From Toxorhynchites rutilus septentrionalis (lineage: Eukaryota; Arthropoda; Insecta; Diptera; Culicidae), in assembly GCF_029784135.1 (NCBI RefSeq), contig NC_073746.1, positions 93,060,575 to 93,124,574 of the forward strand: a DNA stretch of 64,000 nt. The letters run 5' to 3'. The notes under the pieces were generated by a model. That model was not told the DNA's origin. It saw only the letters and a list, made by a program, of their open reading frames with translations, and did no database searches. Of this stretch, positions 10,840-22,549 are shown piece after piece. Every line of letters starts with the position of its first letter. Positions within the stretch are counted from its first letter, which is position 1. A program made the position numbers and the translations under genes.

Positions 10840-12757
10840 CACTAGAACTACCAACCGGTTAAAATGACCGGTTATATAAATTGTTCGCAAGATTTTGTAT
10901 TGTATTTTTTTTTTATATTTTTTAATAATGTCATGACTTTTTCTAAATTCATGTGTTGATCAATATTATAAATTATTTTGGTCTCTCACTCCCAATTTTT
11001 CTGATATACATATGTGGTATACCTATTTATACCGACCGGTCAAAATGACCGGTCGTAATTTTCAATGTTCTAATACCTAATACCAAATTACGGTGCCAGC
11101 CAATCAAAATTTTCGGAACAATTACTGCTTCTAAACCACACAATTTGGGAAATTTTTAAAATTTTGTAATATATTTGGCAGGGGCCTTTCGGATGCACAT
11201 CTTCACTCTTTGGTTTATCGTTACCAACTAACTTATGATACTTATTTTGATTCCTCCTTTGTTCATACATGTTCTTATGTTCTTAACATCTACTTATTCT
11301 ATTTTGAACCTACTCTACCTGCTTATTTGTGTTGCTTAGTGATGCCATGGGACGCTAAATCCTAGATAAACAATGTCGAGACGATAATGATCGCTCGTAC
11401 CACAACATATTGTGATGCAATTTTATTTTTTCATTGGCAGTTGCTGTATATGGTAGAAATAGGTTATGTTAAATTCAGTGCAGTTAAATACTCACAATAT
11501 TGTGGACAATTGGGTTTATTAAACTTAACCCTAAAATTCCGAGACACCCGAACATATCTATAGTTTTAGTGGACATAACAGATTCGAGAGAAGACTTTTC
11601 CGCTATCGATCAAGGTGTTTATGAAAATAAATTCTTAAATTTGACCAGTTTTTGAAATATAGATGATCAATCATAAGAAAAAATGTTTGTTTCATCAGAA
11701 ACCAATAGTAAAGAGAAACAATTTACTTAAACCAAGAAGAATGTTGATACTGTCGTCATCTTCGGATGAGAATGATCATCAACAAGCAGAAATTTCTGCT
11801 GATGGAGCTATCTGCACAAAAATCTTAATGCACTCCAGGAAGGATATAAATAAACAGCATTTTCAAAGCAATAATTGGAGAGGTGGAGTGTGTGTAAATG
11901 TGTAAATGGCTAGAAAAAACGGCTGAACGTATCAATATGAAATGTTCCCAGGAGTTTAGGGGATACACTATGCTAAAAATTTACCTAACATTAAAATTTA
12001 CTGCAATATTTGCAAACTTACAGAAAATTTATTAAAACACTATAAAAACGTAATTTTGACACTTTTATAAAATTGGTGCAAAAAATTTAAATTATTTTGT
12101 CCGTCAAAGCAACAAATCAACTTTATACAAAATTTATTGGAGTTTTAAAATCTACCTGTCCGTTTGCTGTGCGATAATTATTTATTCAATTATTCATCAT
12201 CAAAAACTATGGGGTCATTCAAACAAAAATATCTTTGTACGTAAAGATCCTACATGAACGTTATAGGAGAATCAAATGAAAGCTGTTTAATAAGGTTAAT
12301 TGGATTTGTTATTGAGTTGGTTAGCAAAAAATTTTGTTAGTCTACAAAAAGTTTGAAAAAAACAGAAAGAAAACGATTTGTTATTACTTCCTGACATTGT
12401 TGTCCACTACATCTACATACACCCAGATAAAAATGTGTTCATAACATATTCCAAAACAAGAAAGTTTAAGCTTCAAAATAATATGCATCCCATCTTCAAA
12501 CATTGATTTTTCAAGAAGTTACATCATTTCAATATTCCTTTTGCACTTTGCACTATGTTTCCCTAACTGACAAATAAAATACTACATTTTATGCAAATAG
12601 ATGTAGTTATCATGTACTTGCAATATTAGAATGAAATATAGTTTATTCTCTGTGAAAAATTTTTCAAACTTTTATATTTTGACAACTAAACATCACACCG
12701 GTCAAAATGACCGGTTTGGTAGAAATAGGTATATAACAAGTGTCGGTAGTTCTAGTG
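10840..12757. mobile_element. piggyBac-like element of a second family
   Basis: TTAA at 10836-10839 and 12758-12761 flank perfect 13-bp inverted termini CACTAGAACTACC and GGTAGTTCTAGTG. Just inside lie copies of a 19-bp imperfect palindrome, ACCGGTCAAAATGACCGGT or a close variant, at 10854-10872, 11035-11053 and 12697-12715. The interior has two short open frames (11088-11270 minus; 11663-11905 plus, with an acidic SSSSDEND stretch reminiscent of piggyBac N-termini), but no DDD transposase core. Most likely a decayed or internally deleted piggyBac-type element; 11911-12540 is shared with 3098-3880. Confidence 0.75.
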
Positions 12758-12761
12758 TTAA

Positions 12762-13205
12762 ATAGCACTGCACTGCAGAATAGCACTGAATCGATTAAGG
12801 AATGATCGATTGTAAAAAAAGGTGAATTTAGTGATTTCTGTTAGAGTATAATGAAAAATTGAATTGGGAAAATGTGGGAGCAGCAGATTGAAGCAAGATC
12901 TTGTAGGCCGGCCTACTATACGTGCTAGTTCGGGCAACAAATTATCCGAATCTGGTCTTCTGTCGTAAAATTCAGTGATTTTGACATTGGTGTTCAACTT
13001 TTCATCCACGAACTATTCGATATAAGCGTAAATTCATTCATTTATCAGTTTAATTTTGTTTTGTTAATTATACAGGATGGACAGGATACTGACTCGATTA
13101 TATACAGTTTGAAAAAACTTTTTTTTTAATATTTCAAATATGACTTATTTCCAGGAAAAATGTAATATTTCAACATTAAGGTGAAATTTAATTGCCTATT
13201 ATAGG
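12762..13205. other. No gene seen
   Basis: AT-rich linker between the piggyBac-like element and the next repeat. A minus-strand open frame at 12758-13009 has no recognisable domain. Confidence 0.4.
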
Positions 13206-13651
13206 TGCAGTGAAGTAAAACTGCCCACAGCCCACCCTAAAGAGGGGGGAGGAGTATCTAACCACCATAGAATCATTTATTGCACCCTAAAACCTCCACA
13301 TGCCAAATTTCGTTTCATTTATTTGATTAGTTCTCGAGTTATGCAGAAATTTGTGTTTCATTTATATGGAAGCTCCCCCTTAGAGTGGAGGGATGAGTGT
13401 CTAACCACCGCAAAAAAAATTATTGTACCCTAAAATCTTCACATGCCACATTTGTTTTCGTTTGTTTGATTATTTCTCGAGTAATGTAGAAATTTGTGTT
13501 TCATTTGTATGGCGGCGCCCCCTCCACCACACTTTAGAGAGAAGAGTGGAGTGTCGAGCCACCATAGAAACATTTCTTGCACCCTAAGACCTCCACATGC
13601 CAAATTTCGTTTCAATTGCTTGAATAATTCTCGAGTAATGTAGAAATTTGT

Positions 13652-13712
13652 CTTTTTCCTTTTTCTTTTGGCTTTAAGAGGGTTTAAACTTTCCAGTTCA
13701 TTCGCCTCTAGG
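13652..13712. mobile_element. 61-bp S1-related insertion
   Basis: Contains GGGTTTAAACTTTCCAGTTC and TTCGCCTCTAG, like the 3' part of S1. It is flanked by GAAATTTGT at 13643-13651 and 13713-13721, as expected for a target duplication. Confidence 0.55.
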
Positions 13713-13766
13713 GAAATTTGTGTTTCATTTATATGGCAGCCCCCCTTAGAGTGGGGGGAGGGGTCT

Positions 13767-14206
13767 CAATTTATTTTATTTATTTATTTATTTATTTTGA
13801 CTTAACGTCTTTACAACATGGCCTGATTCACAAGCTTCTTGTGTATCGTTCGTTGCTTGGTGTTTCAGTGGTGCGGCTTGCAAGGCCTGCGACTAACCTC
13901 ACTATCTCGCAGGAGGACCGTCGTGATACTGCTGCTTTACGTCCCGAGTACCACCAGGACTGGGCGAAGACGCTTATAGCGGCGTCAATTCGCTTAGAGG
14001 AGCTGTTTCTGGGTTTTTGTGGCTTTTCTCGGGGACTGGCAACGCCCAATGCTCATCATCCCACCACACCCTAGACAGCTCCCCTTTACCTGTGCCAGTT
14101 AGAAAAACGATCTATGACGATAGAATTCCTGACCCGAACGGGAATCGAACCCGAAGTCCCCATCTTGGCAAGCACAACGCTTACCACTAGGTCATGGGGA
14201 CCACCA
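13767..14206 (-). mobile_element. tRNA-derived SINE (tRNA-Gly-like head)
   Basis: On the minus strand the head begins at about 14203 with an A-box-like GACCTAGTGGTAAGCG and a perfect B box GGGTTCGATTCCCG. The anticodon-loop-like TTGCCAA suggests a tRNA-Gly(GCC) ancestor. The element ends in a TAAA-repeat tail (13773-13798 on the plus strand). It is flanked by exact 9-bp duplications GAGGGGTCT at 13758-13766 and 14207-14215 inside the tandem-core repeat. Confidence 0.9.
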
Positions 14207-14350
14207 GAGGGGTCTTAAACTATCATGAAAGCCTTCCCCGGCCCCAAAAACCCCTACACACCAATTTTCATGTCGATCGGTTCAGTAGTTTCCGAGTCCA
14301 TAAGAATCAGATAGACAGACGGATATATATACCATTTATATATATAGATG

Positions 14351-15396
14351 TTTTGTCAGTATGTTTACTAAATTTTGTGTTGATTTAATTGAAATTGAAT
14401 CCCTTGAAAGAAATAATATTTTTCGCTGGGATCTCATTATCAGTGTACAATTAATTCTGTCCGCCCGCTTCCATCATACTAACATTGTTTCATTACTCCA
14501 TTTATTGTAATTTGGGCTTTATTATGAAAAAAAATATATTTCTAAAAATAGTTGAGATATTCCATTTTTAAACATTATTTCAATTTTATTTTGACAAAAC
14601 AGTTTTTTTAGTTTGTACATTTTTCCAGAACCGCATAAGTATGATCTATAACTTTTCCTGAGACACCATTTCGATCAAATAGCCCGTTTTGGCGTTATAG
14701 TTTATTCCCTGGAATGATACCATTTTTGCATGAGCCCTATCCAATATTGATCGGGATCGTATTTCAAAAACTAATACCGTAAAATGGCATTGTTTCTAGT
14801 GCCGAGCAAGTTGGCAAAATTTCAACTAAATGAAAAAAAAAATGCGATAAAAAGGGTTTCATGTTGATTGGTGGATTACATCTACTGCATTTCAAGCCTC
14901 ACCTTATTTACGCTTGCACAATATATTGCTGCCTTCTTCTCACACTCAATAACGATAATATAAATCCCTTCATTTTTCACACCGAAACGAGATTTTTAAT
15001 CGTCATTAAATCGTCAGTAAATTGAAAGTTTCTTTGTCACCTTCGAAACATACTTACTGAATCTAATGAAAGTAGTGAAGTGAAAGGTTATACAGCAGAC
15101 CGGTGTGAATAATCATTTACCAGGTAGAGCTAAGCGTGACTGACATGCTAACCCGTGCATCTTTTAATACCACTTTTTTGGAGGACAGTCCGCGAAAATT
15201 TAATCTTTCAAATGAATAGTTGTGAGTGTTCTTTTGCATAAGAAACAAAACAATTCGGTTCAATCGTTAATAAAAAATTCTACCTTCAAAATTGGAACTA
15301 AACGACAGCAGGATTGAACGAAATAGCAAAATAGATATTCCAGTATTCGTTGACACGCGATTTCACTTCATCGCGATATACTAAAATGAATCATTC
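14351..15396. other. No gene seen
   Basis: AT-rich sequence with no recognisable ORF, repeat boundary or RNA gene. Confidence 0.4.
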
Positions 15397-15468
15397 AAAA
15401 AAAGACGGGTGGGTAATGTCCGGGATATAACCGGAGTGACGTAGGACTATACAAAGGGGACAGCTTTT

Positions 15469-15794
15469 TTTTTTTTTAATTCGTTTATTTTTACTGGCTC
15501 AGTTACTTAAGTTTAAAGGAGCCGAATTCTTAAATATAATTTTAAAACTATATATATAAACAATTTTCTTACATCTATGGTTAGTAAGGTGGAAAACCGA
15601 TTACTCGCGGTGTACTCGAGTTTAGGAGGGTGACATATTTTTAGGAGAAGGATGGGATATAAGGAAATTGTAACAATGTTGATGAACACTCAATTTATAA
15701 ATCTATTCGTATATCTATAGTGTTTTTAAATTTCAACTTATTCTACTATTTATAGCAAGGGAACGAATTACCCGCAAAGGATGGAAAGGAGGGT
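15469..15794 (-). mobile_element. 5'-truncated retroposon fragment with poly(A) tail
   Basis: A T-run at 15465-15477 (poly(A) on the minus strand) starts a 326-bp insert flanked by exact 13-bp duplications GGGGACAGCTTTT at 15456-15468 and 15795-15807. No coding motif is visible in this short fragment. It is probably the 3' end of a LINE. Confidence 0.8.
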
Positions 15795-16477
15795 GGGGAC
15801 AGCTTTTGTTAAATATATATTTTAAATATATTGTTTTATTTTCTTCTCCTACGTGAATCTACCTGAAAAATGGATTAGTTTACTGTTTACTCTTTATGAA
15901 TATGTTGATGGTTCTGAAAAGAACCTTTGGTGTTGTGTTTTTGTTATCACTCGATATTCCCATCTTGTTCGGTTAAACCTTCCTGTTTAGCTATTGCGTT
16001 TGCCACTCGCCACAGCTTTCACAGTTGGAAAATTTCTTCCCATCCAGCTTGTGACATATTTTACAGTAAATTACATTCAATGGCACGTCGCATTACCACC
16101 ACTCAATATCGGATTGGAGGTAATTTTAACCTGTAATTGAACATTTGCGATGACATTGGTACAGTGTCGACTTTCAATGTGGGGTCATAATTTAGACCCC
16201 GAACTCTATGTTTCAAAATGTCCAACTAAACATGTCGCATTACAGGTCCGTCCAATTAGCTAAATGTCGAGATAAGTGTAAATTACTGACTTTCAATCTA
16301 GAAGCAATTTAAGAATTGGTGAAAATCAATAAGCTAAGAACAACTGCCAAATTCACATACTCATCATATCCTGGCAAACAAATTATGAAAAAATCAATTT
16401 GTGTTTTATTTTATTTTGGATATTGTTTTAGAAAGCATTGAACTGTATTTCCTAAACTCTTTTTTGGAAGGTTTAAT

Positions 16478-16936
16478 GGCCCTGTAAAGCGCCTTGTTTT
16501 ATGGAATGGTTCCAACTTAGAAAACTTAGTACTCGTGGTTTTGAAAAAAACCATTTCGAACGCCCTCGATGCCGCCTTGTTCTGGATTTGCCACCAAAGC
16601 AGTTTGTATAAAGAACAAACTTTTTTCTTCTGCTACCTGATGCCGTTTTGCGATTGCGTTTGCCACTCGCCACTCGCTGCAACTGCCTGTTGTCTTGATG
16701 TCCACCGAACCGAATGTGTTCTGTTTCGAATGCGGGTTTTCTTATCGTCGCGAGCAGCTTTGCCAGCTAACTCGATCGCTTCGGCGGCCGAAATTATATA
16801 ACGCCGGCTAGGTGGACTGGTGCACTGGTACTAACGCGCTCGGCCTAGCTACCCTTGCGGGGAACTCCAGATCAACACGGTTCGAGCGGGATTTTGCCTT
16901 TCCCTTCACTTTTCCTCCTTTACCATGTCCACACAT
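16478..16936 (-). pseudogene. Histone H2A pseudogene captured in HX element, copy 2
   Basis: ATG at 16936 (minus strand) gives [20 protein letters not shown] then VDLEFPARVA, again the H2A N-terminus with about nine residues after FP missing. Downstream, in other frames, are [13 protein letters not shown] and AIELAGKAARDDKKTRI. The same TAG stop replaces tyrosine before AERV as in copies 1 and 3. The 3' stem-loop at 16478-16493 is GGCGCTTTACAGGGCC on the minus strand; the loop T has changed to A relative to copies 1 and 3. Non-functional. Confidence 0.85.
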
Positions 16937-17456
16937 GGCTGCTTGGGTTGGTTTGTTGATGTGTTGTGATGCGAACCGATGTGGTGTACGGTTTGAATGA
17001 GAATGATCGTTACGGCAGCGGAGCGGGGATTTTTAAGCTGACTGGCTGGCTCGAGAATTACGCATGTGTGAGACTGCGACCAATGTTTCGTTCATTTTTT
17101 TCTTTTTCCTTTCCAATGCTTCATTCTATTTCGCTGCTGCTCTGGTTGCCCATTTTGGTCGGTACGATTTGAGGAGCACAAAATGGACCAATCAAAAATG
17201 GGCACATAGTGCATTTTGACAATGCTTGATATTTCACAATTATTCAATTATTTATCTCAAGAAAAATGAAATGTTATTCGTTATGATAGATGCGTAGATA
17301 TATTTCCTATCAATTGATGCAAAAACCTTTGCGATCTATTGAGAAATGCTCGAGTTATAAGCGTTCCAAATCTTGCATTTTTTCCTACTTGTTCAGTGCC
17401 TAGATTTCCATTTCACCCCCCTATATCTTCCGGTTAGACGTAGTCCTACGTCAAAA

Positions 17457-20029
17457 AAAAAAAACTCCGGTTGTAGAGAAAGAGATAACTGAAAATTCAT
17501 TTTCAATTCCTAATTTCGAAAACGATAAGGCTTGGTTGGAAGTGTTTTATGCATCGACCTCATAGTAGCGAATTATTTTGCACAGCAAAAAAGCTTGTGA
17601 AAATTTACAGTTTTATTTTTTGACCAAACAGCTAGGAGTCTCGACGTCATTCACCCTTGATAGGGCTACCAAATAAGTTACTTAGCTCTTAAATTTATAT
17701 AATGTATGTTTTCGTCGGCACTAATTTCATAGTCCGGTAGAAGTCTTGACATTTACGGAAACTAATGGATTGCTTTACCGATAAGCATCTTAAAACATTA
17801 TGTATATCAGAATCAATCATCTCACTATAGAAATAATAATAAAGATTTCTCTCCAACTTCAGAAAACACCGCAAATCATAACGAGAGAACGATATTCTGT
17901 TCAAATCTATAAAATAAAGTGCACAGTGTCCGTTGTTTTGATTGATACTAATACGACGGAGAGTTATCTTGTCAATTATTCAGCACACTCTCGACGGAAC
18001 AACGGGAACATACACCAGGCAGATAATTCACCACTTTCTATCCCATAAGATGTCCATCCGCTACAGGTCACATCACTCAGAAGGGCAAAAGGTGGTAGAG
18101 GGAAGTGATTGAGATGATCATCATCATGTGATGAGATATAGCTTCATGGTGGTTATTTGGATTTGCCCAGCACAGATTATGAACAGACGCGCGGGCGCGC
18201 GTGTAATGTCCCGATTCTCCGCCGCCGAGGAGAGTCGCCAACGGTGTCAATCTCGTCGTGCTCATCCGTTCTTGCGTGCCGGTGCTTCAAATGGTGATTG
18301 AGAGCGAGCCTTTCGCTGTCAATCATAATCGGAATCCCCTCGAGCTGACTTGGGGCATCATCATCAACTCAGGCTCAGCCGGAGCCAAGCGTCGTCATCG
18401 AAGTCCAACGATGAGCAGATCGGCGCTCGGAATTGCCAAGTGGGGGTGAATAATTTCCAACCGGACATTAATGGTGATGATTTTCAAATCGTAACTCTTG
18501 TTTGCAGCAACGAATGCGAGTTGCAACGGTAATGGCAATAAACTTGATGTGGGAATGAAATCCGATATCCAAATGCACAAATCTATAATACAAAGTGCCA
18601 TAATTTGACAAAGTCGACGAGTATAATAAGTGTCAAGTGAAGCTTCACCTTTTGTCGTGCAATTCGCGTCGTTAAATTTTCTTATCTCACTTAACGAATC
18701 AATTCGATTATAAATTATCCCATCAGTGATTAATCGTGCTCAATTACGATGATAGTTTTCCCGCACCTTCCAAATGTCCCCGGATTCCCTATTTGACCAT
18801 CATTCAGAGTCCGGTGTAATAACTTCACCAAGCCATCATAAATTATACTTGTCCAACTAAGCAAACATCATCAACGCTGTCGTTTCCCCTCGTCCCACGG
18901 TCCGATACCACCCAAATGATTCAACGCAGGAAGACGACTAACTGTCAACCTTTCCCGTCATCATCAACAAACGGCAGAAGAAAGAGTGTCCCCACTGCAG
19001 CTCCGTTCAATCAATCCTTCTACCAGGCGTCTCATTCGCCTTCCTTCCTTCCTCCCCCTTCCTGCACCCCGTTCTCTGTCCAGGAAACAAGCGGAAAGAC
19101 GCGCAGAGGTCGTGATAAAGATGTGAATCAGCCACCAACGGATATAATTCAACGGGCGACGCTGAAATTGATTGACGATTTAGCATTTTTCATGACACAC
19201 TCATACCCACGGACGGATGACGGCGGAGAAAGTGAGAGATCGAGCACCGGGGATGAGACATGAGGATTTGTCACCCCTGGGTCCGATTGATCGTGGAGAA
19301 TGCATTTCCTTCTGCAGCATCCACTGGACCATGGACTTCTGGAAGAGTGCAGCGTCTCAGCGCGAGCGACGAAAAGCGTAAAAATAAAACGAGATGACAA
19401 TCTGATGTTCTATTATCAAGATTGCACTTTCTCATCACTGCGAATGCCCTGCTCGGTTACACGGGCGGCGGTTCGTCCAGATGACCGACGATTTATTACT
19501 GTCCAGCAGTTTAGGTCACGTTGATGCTAGGCGAGAAAGGTTCATATATTTGTCGGTGTGACTTGACAACCTTTTGACAGGTTTTTAAGTATTTTCAGGT
19601 AAAAAATAACACATTTTTGGAAGAATAACCCATGTTATCATAAAACTGAGAACATTTCCTATAAGAATCATCGGTTATATGATACTTTTGTGACGTGCCA
19701 ATTCCCGAGTCTTTGTGTTTTGTTACTTTTGATGTCCCTAGGGTAAACATTTTTCTTTTGATTGCTAGTTAGTAAATGTTTTCTTCTAAAAAATCACGTT
19801 TATTTATTCTAGATACTCAAATTTAGTCAAACAATTCATAGCTCAAGAAGAACGATTACAAAAATCCAAAATAATTGTTTTTCTTATAGAAAACCTTCAG
19901 AAGGTAATGATCCATATCACATTCATTATAAATATATAGGGTAAGTGACCCAATTAAGATAGTTTTCCCGCATTAAGCTTTTGAATGGCGAACAAAGTAG
20001 CTTGTGTGCAAATTGTGCTCCGTTCAGTT
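17457..20029. other. Low-repeat stretch without identifiable gene
   Basis: No known mobile element recognised. GC content rises between about 18000 and 19500. The longest open frame is 18916-19263 on the plus strand, with a serine/proline-rich, low-complexity translation and no domain. Tracts such as 'GATGATCATCATCATG' and 'CTTCCTTCCTCC' are simple-sequence. It could be regulatory or untranslated sequence of a host gene. A donor- or acceptor-bounded coding exon is not visible. Confidence 0.35.
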
Positions 20030-20586
20030 TGATATTTTGCATTGTGAAATTGTGTGCAAACGCGAAATAAATTGTGTTCAACGTTCAGCTAAATTGATGA
20101 TTTATCCAGATAAGTATAAGTGCATGCTTTAATTTACTCTGGTGCTCATCAATTGAATAAATAATAACGCTACGGTCTGCTATCGATTTGGTGGCGACTG
20201 TAGCGGCATTATTGTTTGAACGTCCTTTTGTGTTTAATGTGTGTTTTTGTCTCGGCTGTTGCTGCCAGTTATACGGGTTATTGCATGCAAGATGAGTGTG
20301 AGGATTTGCGGTGCTCGATATCACCGACGCTGCACATCTCTTACAAAGCGGCTGCTAAGTTGATAACGGAGAATGAAAATATTCAGTTTAAATGTAACGA
20401 ATGTTTGTTGAATAACAATAATTGTGCGTGAGACGATGTTCTGGACTGTTCGATGAGCGGTTAGTGGAACAGGAAACGGAGAAACTTTTCAGATCTTTCG
20501 ATGAACTTCTAGCGCAGAAGATTGGAAGTATTGAAATCAGTATTTCCCAACATTTGAAGGATTTAAAAAGTTTGTTTAATGAAAAA

Positions 20587-21940
20587 AATCACAGGAGGGT
20601 TGTGTCTGAGACACGACCGCATAGTTGACGTAAGATTCCGTTAGGCTAGCTGTTGATTTTGGATATGTTTGAAGAATTTAACTCTTTGATAATGATTTGG
20701 TGGCCCCTAAAAGGGTCGTTTTGTTTGGTTGTGGGGTATTGTTTGTACACTCCACAACACTGTTTACAACCGAGTGATGATGACAGACGGATGGTAATTA
20801 GTCTTTAGAAGGTGGTATCAGATAGAAGAGGCCGAAGTGAAATGAGATATGATGAAAACCGCCCTCTGTGACCCTAGACGAGATGCCTCCTGTGTTATGT
20901 ATGGATGAAGAAAGAAAAAAAATCACCAATGTTATATAAGTGAATTATGAATACCGAACAAAATTATCAATTTTTCTCATCAGTAAAAACATGTTACTTT
21001 AATATAGAGAAAACACATTTGAAATGGAAAAGGTAATTTTCTTTTATGATTTCTAGTTCCTGAGTGTTTATTCAACCCAATGCAAATTTCAATTGGACTA
21101 ACAATACCTAATACTATATGTAGACCATATGGGAAATCACTTTTTCGAATATTTCTTCATCTCTCCAACTTTTCTCGCCGTATGAACTTTCCTTGAGTGA
21201 AAATGAACAAAACCAAACCGACAGCTTAAACCGAACGACACGTTCTCGAGCGGGAACACACCTTGGTTTTTATTTATGAAAATTAAAATAAACCGTTCCA
21301 TATATCAAGTCATTTTTAAAACAACTGCTACCATATACAATTTTACACTCATGCTAAATTCTTCACAATACACGATCGGTAATTGATATGAAATTTCACG
21401 AAGCAACCAACATTAAAGTTCCAAATTTAAATTTAATTTGGTAGAATTAATCGTATCACTTACCTTACTAGCAATATAAAAATGCCCCCGACTTGCATAT
21501 ATTTGCAATGCCGATTTCCCCCGAGTACCTTGGTTTTGATGTCTCTGTTTGGGAATACATTTCGGTGGGAACAATAACTCCCCCTACTTTCATGTGTTTG
21601 CAATGTCGATTTCCCCCAGGCAGCTTGGTTTTGATGTCTCTGTTAGGGAACCACCGCATGTGTCATCAATTCCGACCACTCAGAAGTGGGTATTTCCGTT
21701 AGGATAGGGGTTGAGATTTTTCAATTGTTCGATGATTAGTTTCATGACATATACTATTTTATTGAACATAAAAAAATGTTATGGAGTGCCGAAATCAATT
21801 GACGCAAAAATTTCATCAATCCATAATGAAATGACTGAACAGTAAACGTTTGAAATTGGACAAGTTTCACGATGTGCTCGATTTTCGATTTTCAATTTGT
21901 ACCCCAATATGTTCCCGAAAGACGTAATCCTACATCAAAA
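20587..21940 (-). mobile_element. HX element, satellite type, nested in LINE A R1
   Basis: 5' end (minus strand): degenerate palindrome at 21921-21936 followed by TTTCGGGAACATATTGGGG. Two minisatellite units lie at 21490-21660. 3' end: GTTGACGTAAGATT at 20624 preceded (plus strand) by the hairpin with arms GGTTGTGTC and GACACGACC at 20598-20618, then ACAGGAG and an A-run. The flanking LINE sequence is continuous across the insertion when compared with R2 near 24752-24790, which fixes the boundaries to within a few bases. Confidence 0.8.
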
Positions 21941-22549
21941 ATCATAATGAAGAAAATTAGCTGGGATGAACAGAAAACGGGCTCTGAGTAGTAGGACGGG
22001 TAGTTCTGAACCTGACTGCCCGAGTAGGAAGAAAAAAAATTGTAATGAATCAGCGCTAAGAACCGATTCAAGTAGAAATTACCGATACAGAAAATGATGA
22101 CAATGTTGTGGTAAAAAGCACAACTATTAAACCAAAACTTGAAAAGAAACATAAGGCTTGCCCTGTAATAGTGATCAAGCCAGTTGAGCCTTCGCAAAAT
22201 AATGACGAGACAATGAAATTTTAAAAAAATAAAATGAATCCAAGAATCCATAAAACTAGTAATTTTAGGAACGGGAAAGACGGCTCGATTATAGTTGAGT
22301 GTGCCACAGGGGATGACATTGAAACTGTGAAGAATAGCATTGGAAGCAATCTGGGAGATAGGTTTAACGCTGTTGTTCCCAAACCGGTAGAACAAAAATT
22401 TTAAATATTGGGAATGAGTGATCAATATTCCTCAGATATTTTAATTGACCTTTTGAAAACCCAAAATGAAGATATCGCGTTCCGAGAAGTTATAATTATT
22501 GCAAAATATGAAAATCCACATTTTAAATATAACAAATACAATGTAATTA

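Larger units (their letters stand above)
13206..14350. repeat. Tandem-core interspersed repeat ('CTCGAGTTATGCAGAAATTT' family), copy 1
   Basis: Four units of roughly 150 bp share 'ACCACCATAGAA', 'CACATGCCAAATTT', 'TTCTCGAGTWATG.AGAAATT' and 'CCCCCTTAGAG.GGGG'. The right end has 'TTTTCATGTCGATCGGTTCA' and 'AATCAGATAGACAGACGG', then an AT tract. The same ends and units occur at 51703-52425 and 57598-59475. A 61-bp fragment and a SINE are inserted here, each with target duplications. Confidence 0.75.
15397..17456 (-). mobile_element. HX element, H2A type, copy 2
   Basis: 5' end (minus strand): palindrome at 17437-17452 beside an A-run. 3' end: hairpin and inverted motif at about 15405-15449 beside AAAAA. 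Order on the minus strand: 5' block, histone promoter, H2A pseudogene with stem-loop (16936-16478), 3' segment. It lacks the S1 insertion seen in copies 1 and 3 and so preserves the empty S1 target at about 17001-17016. A poly(A)-tailed retroposon fragment is inserted near its 3' end. Confidence 0.8.

Noticed and set aside
18916..19263. Host protein-coding gene (115-codon ORF)
   Set aside because: Ser/Pro-rich low-complexity translation, no domain, no visible splice context or relative; probably chance in GC-richer DNA.
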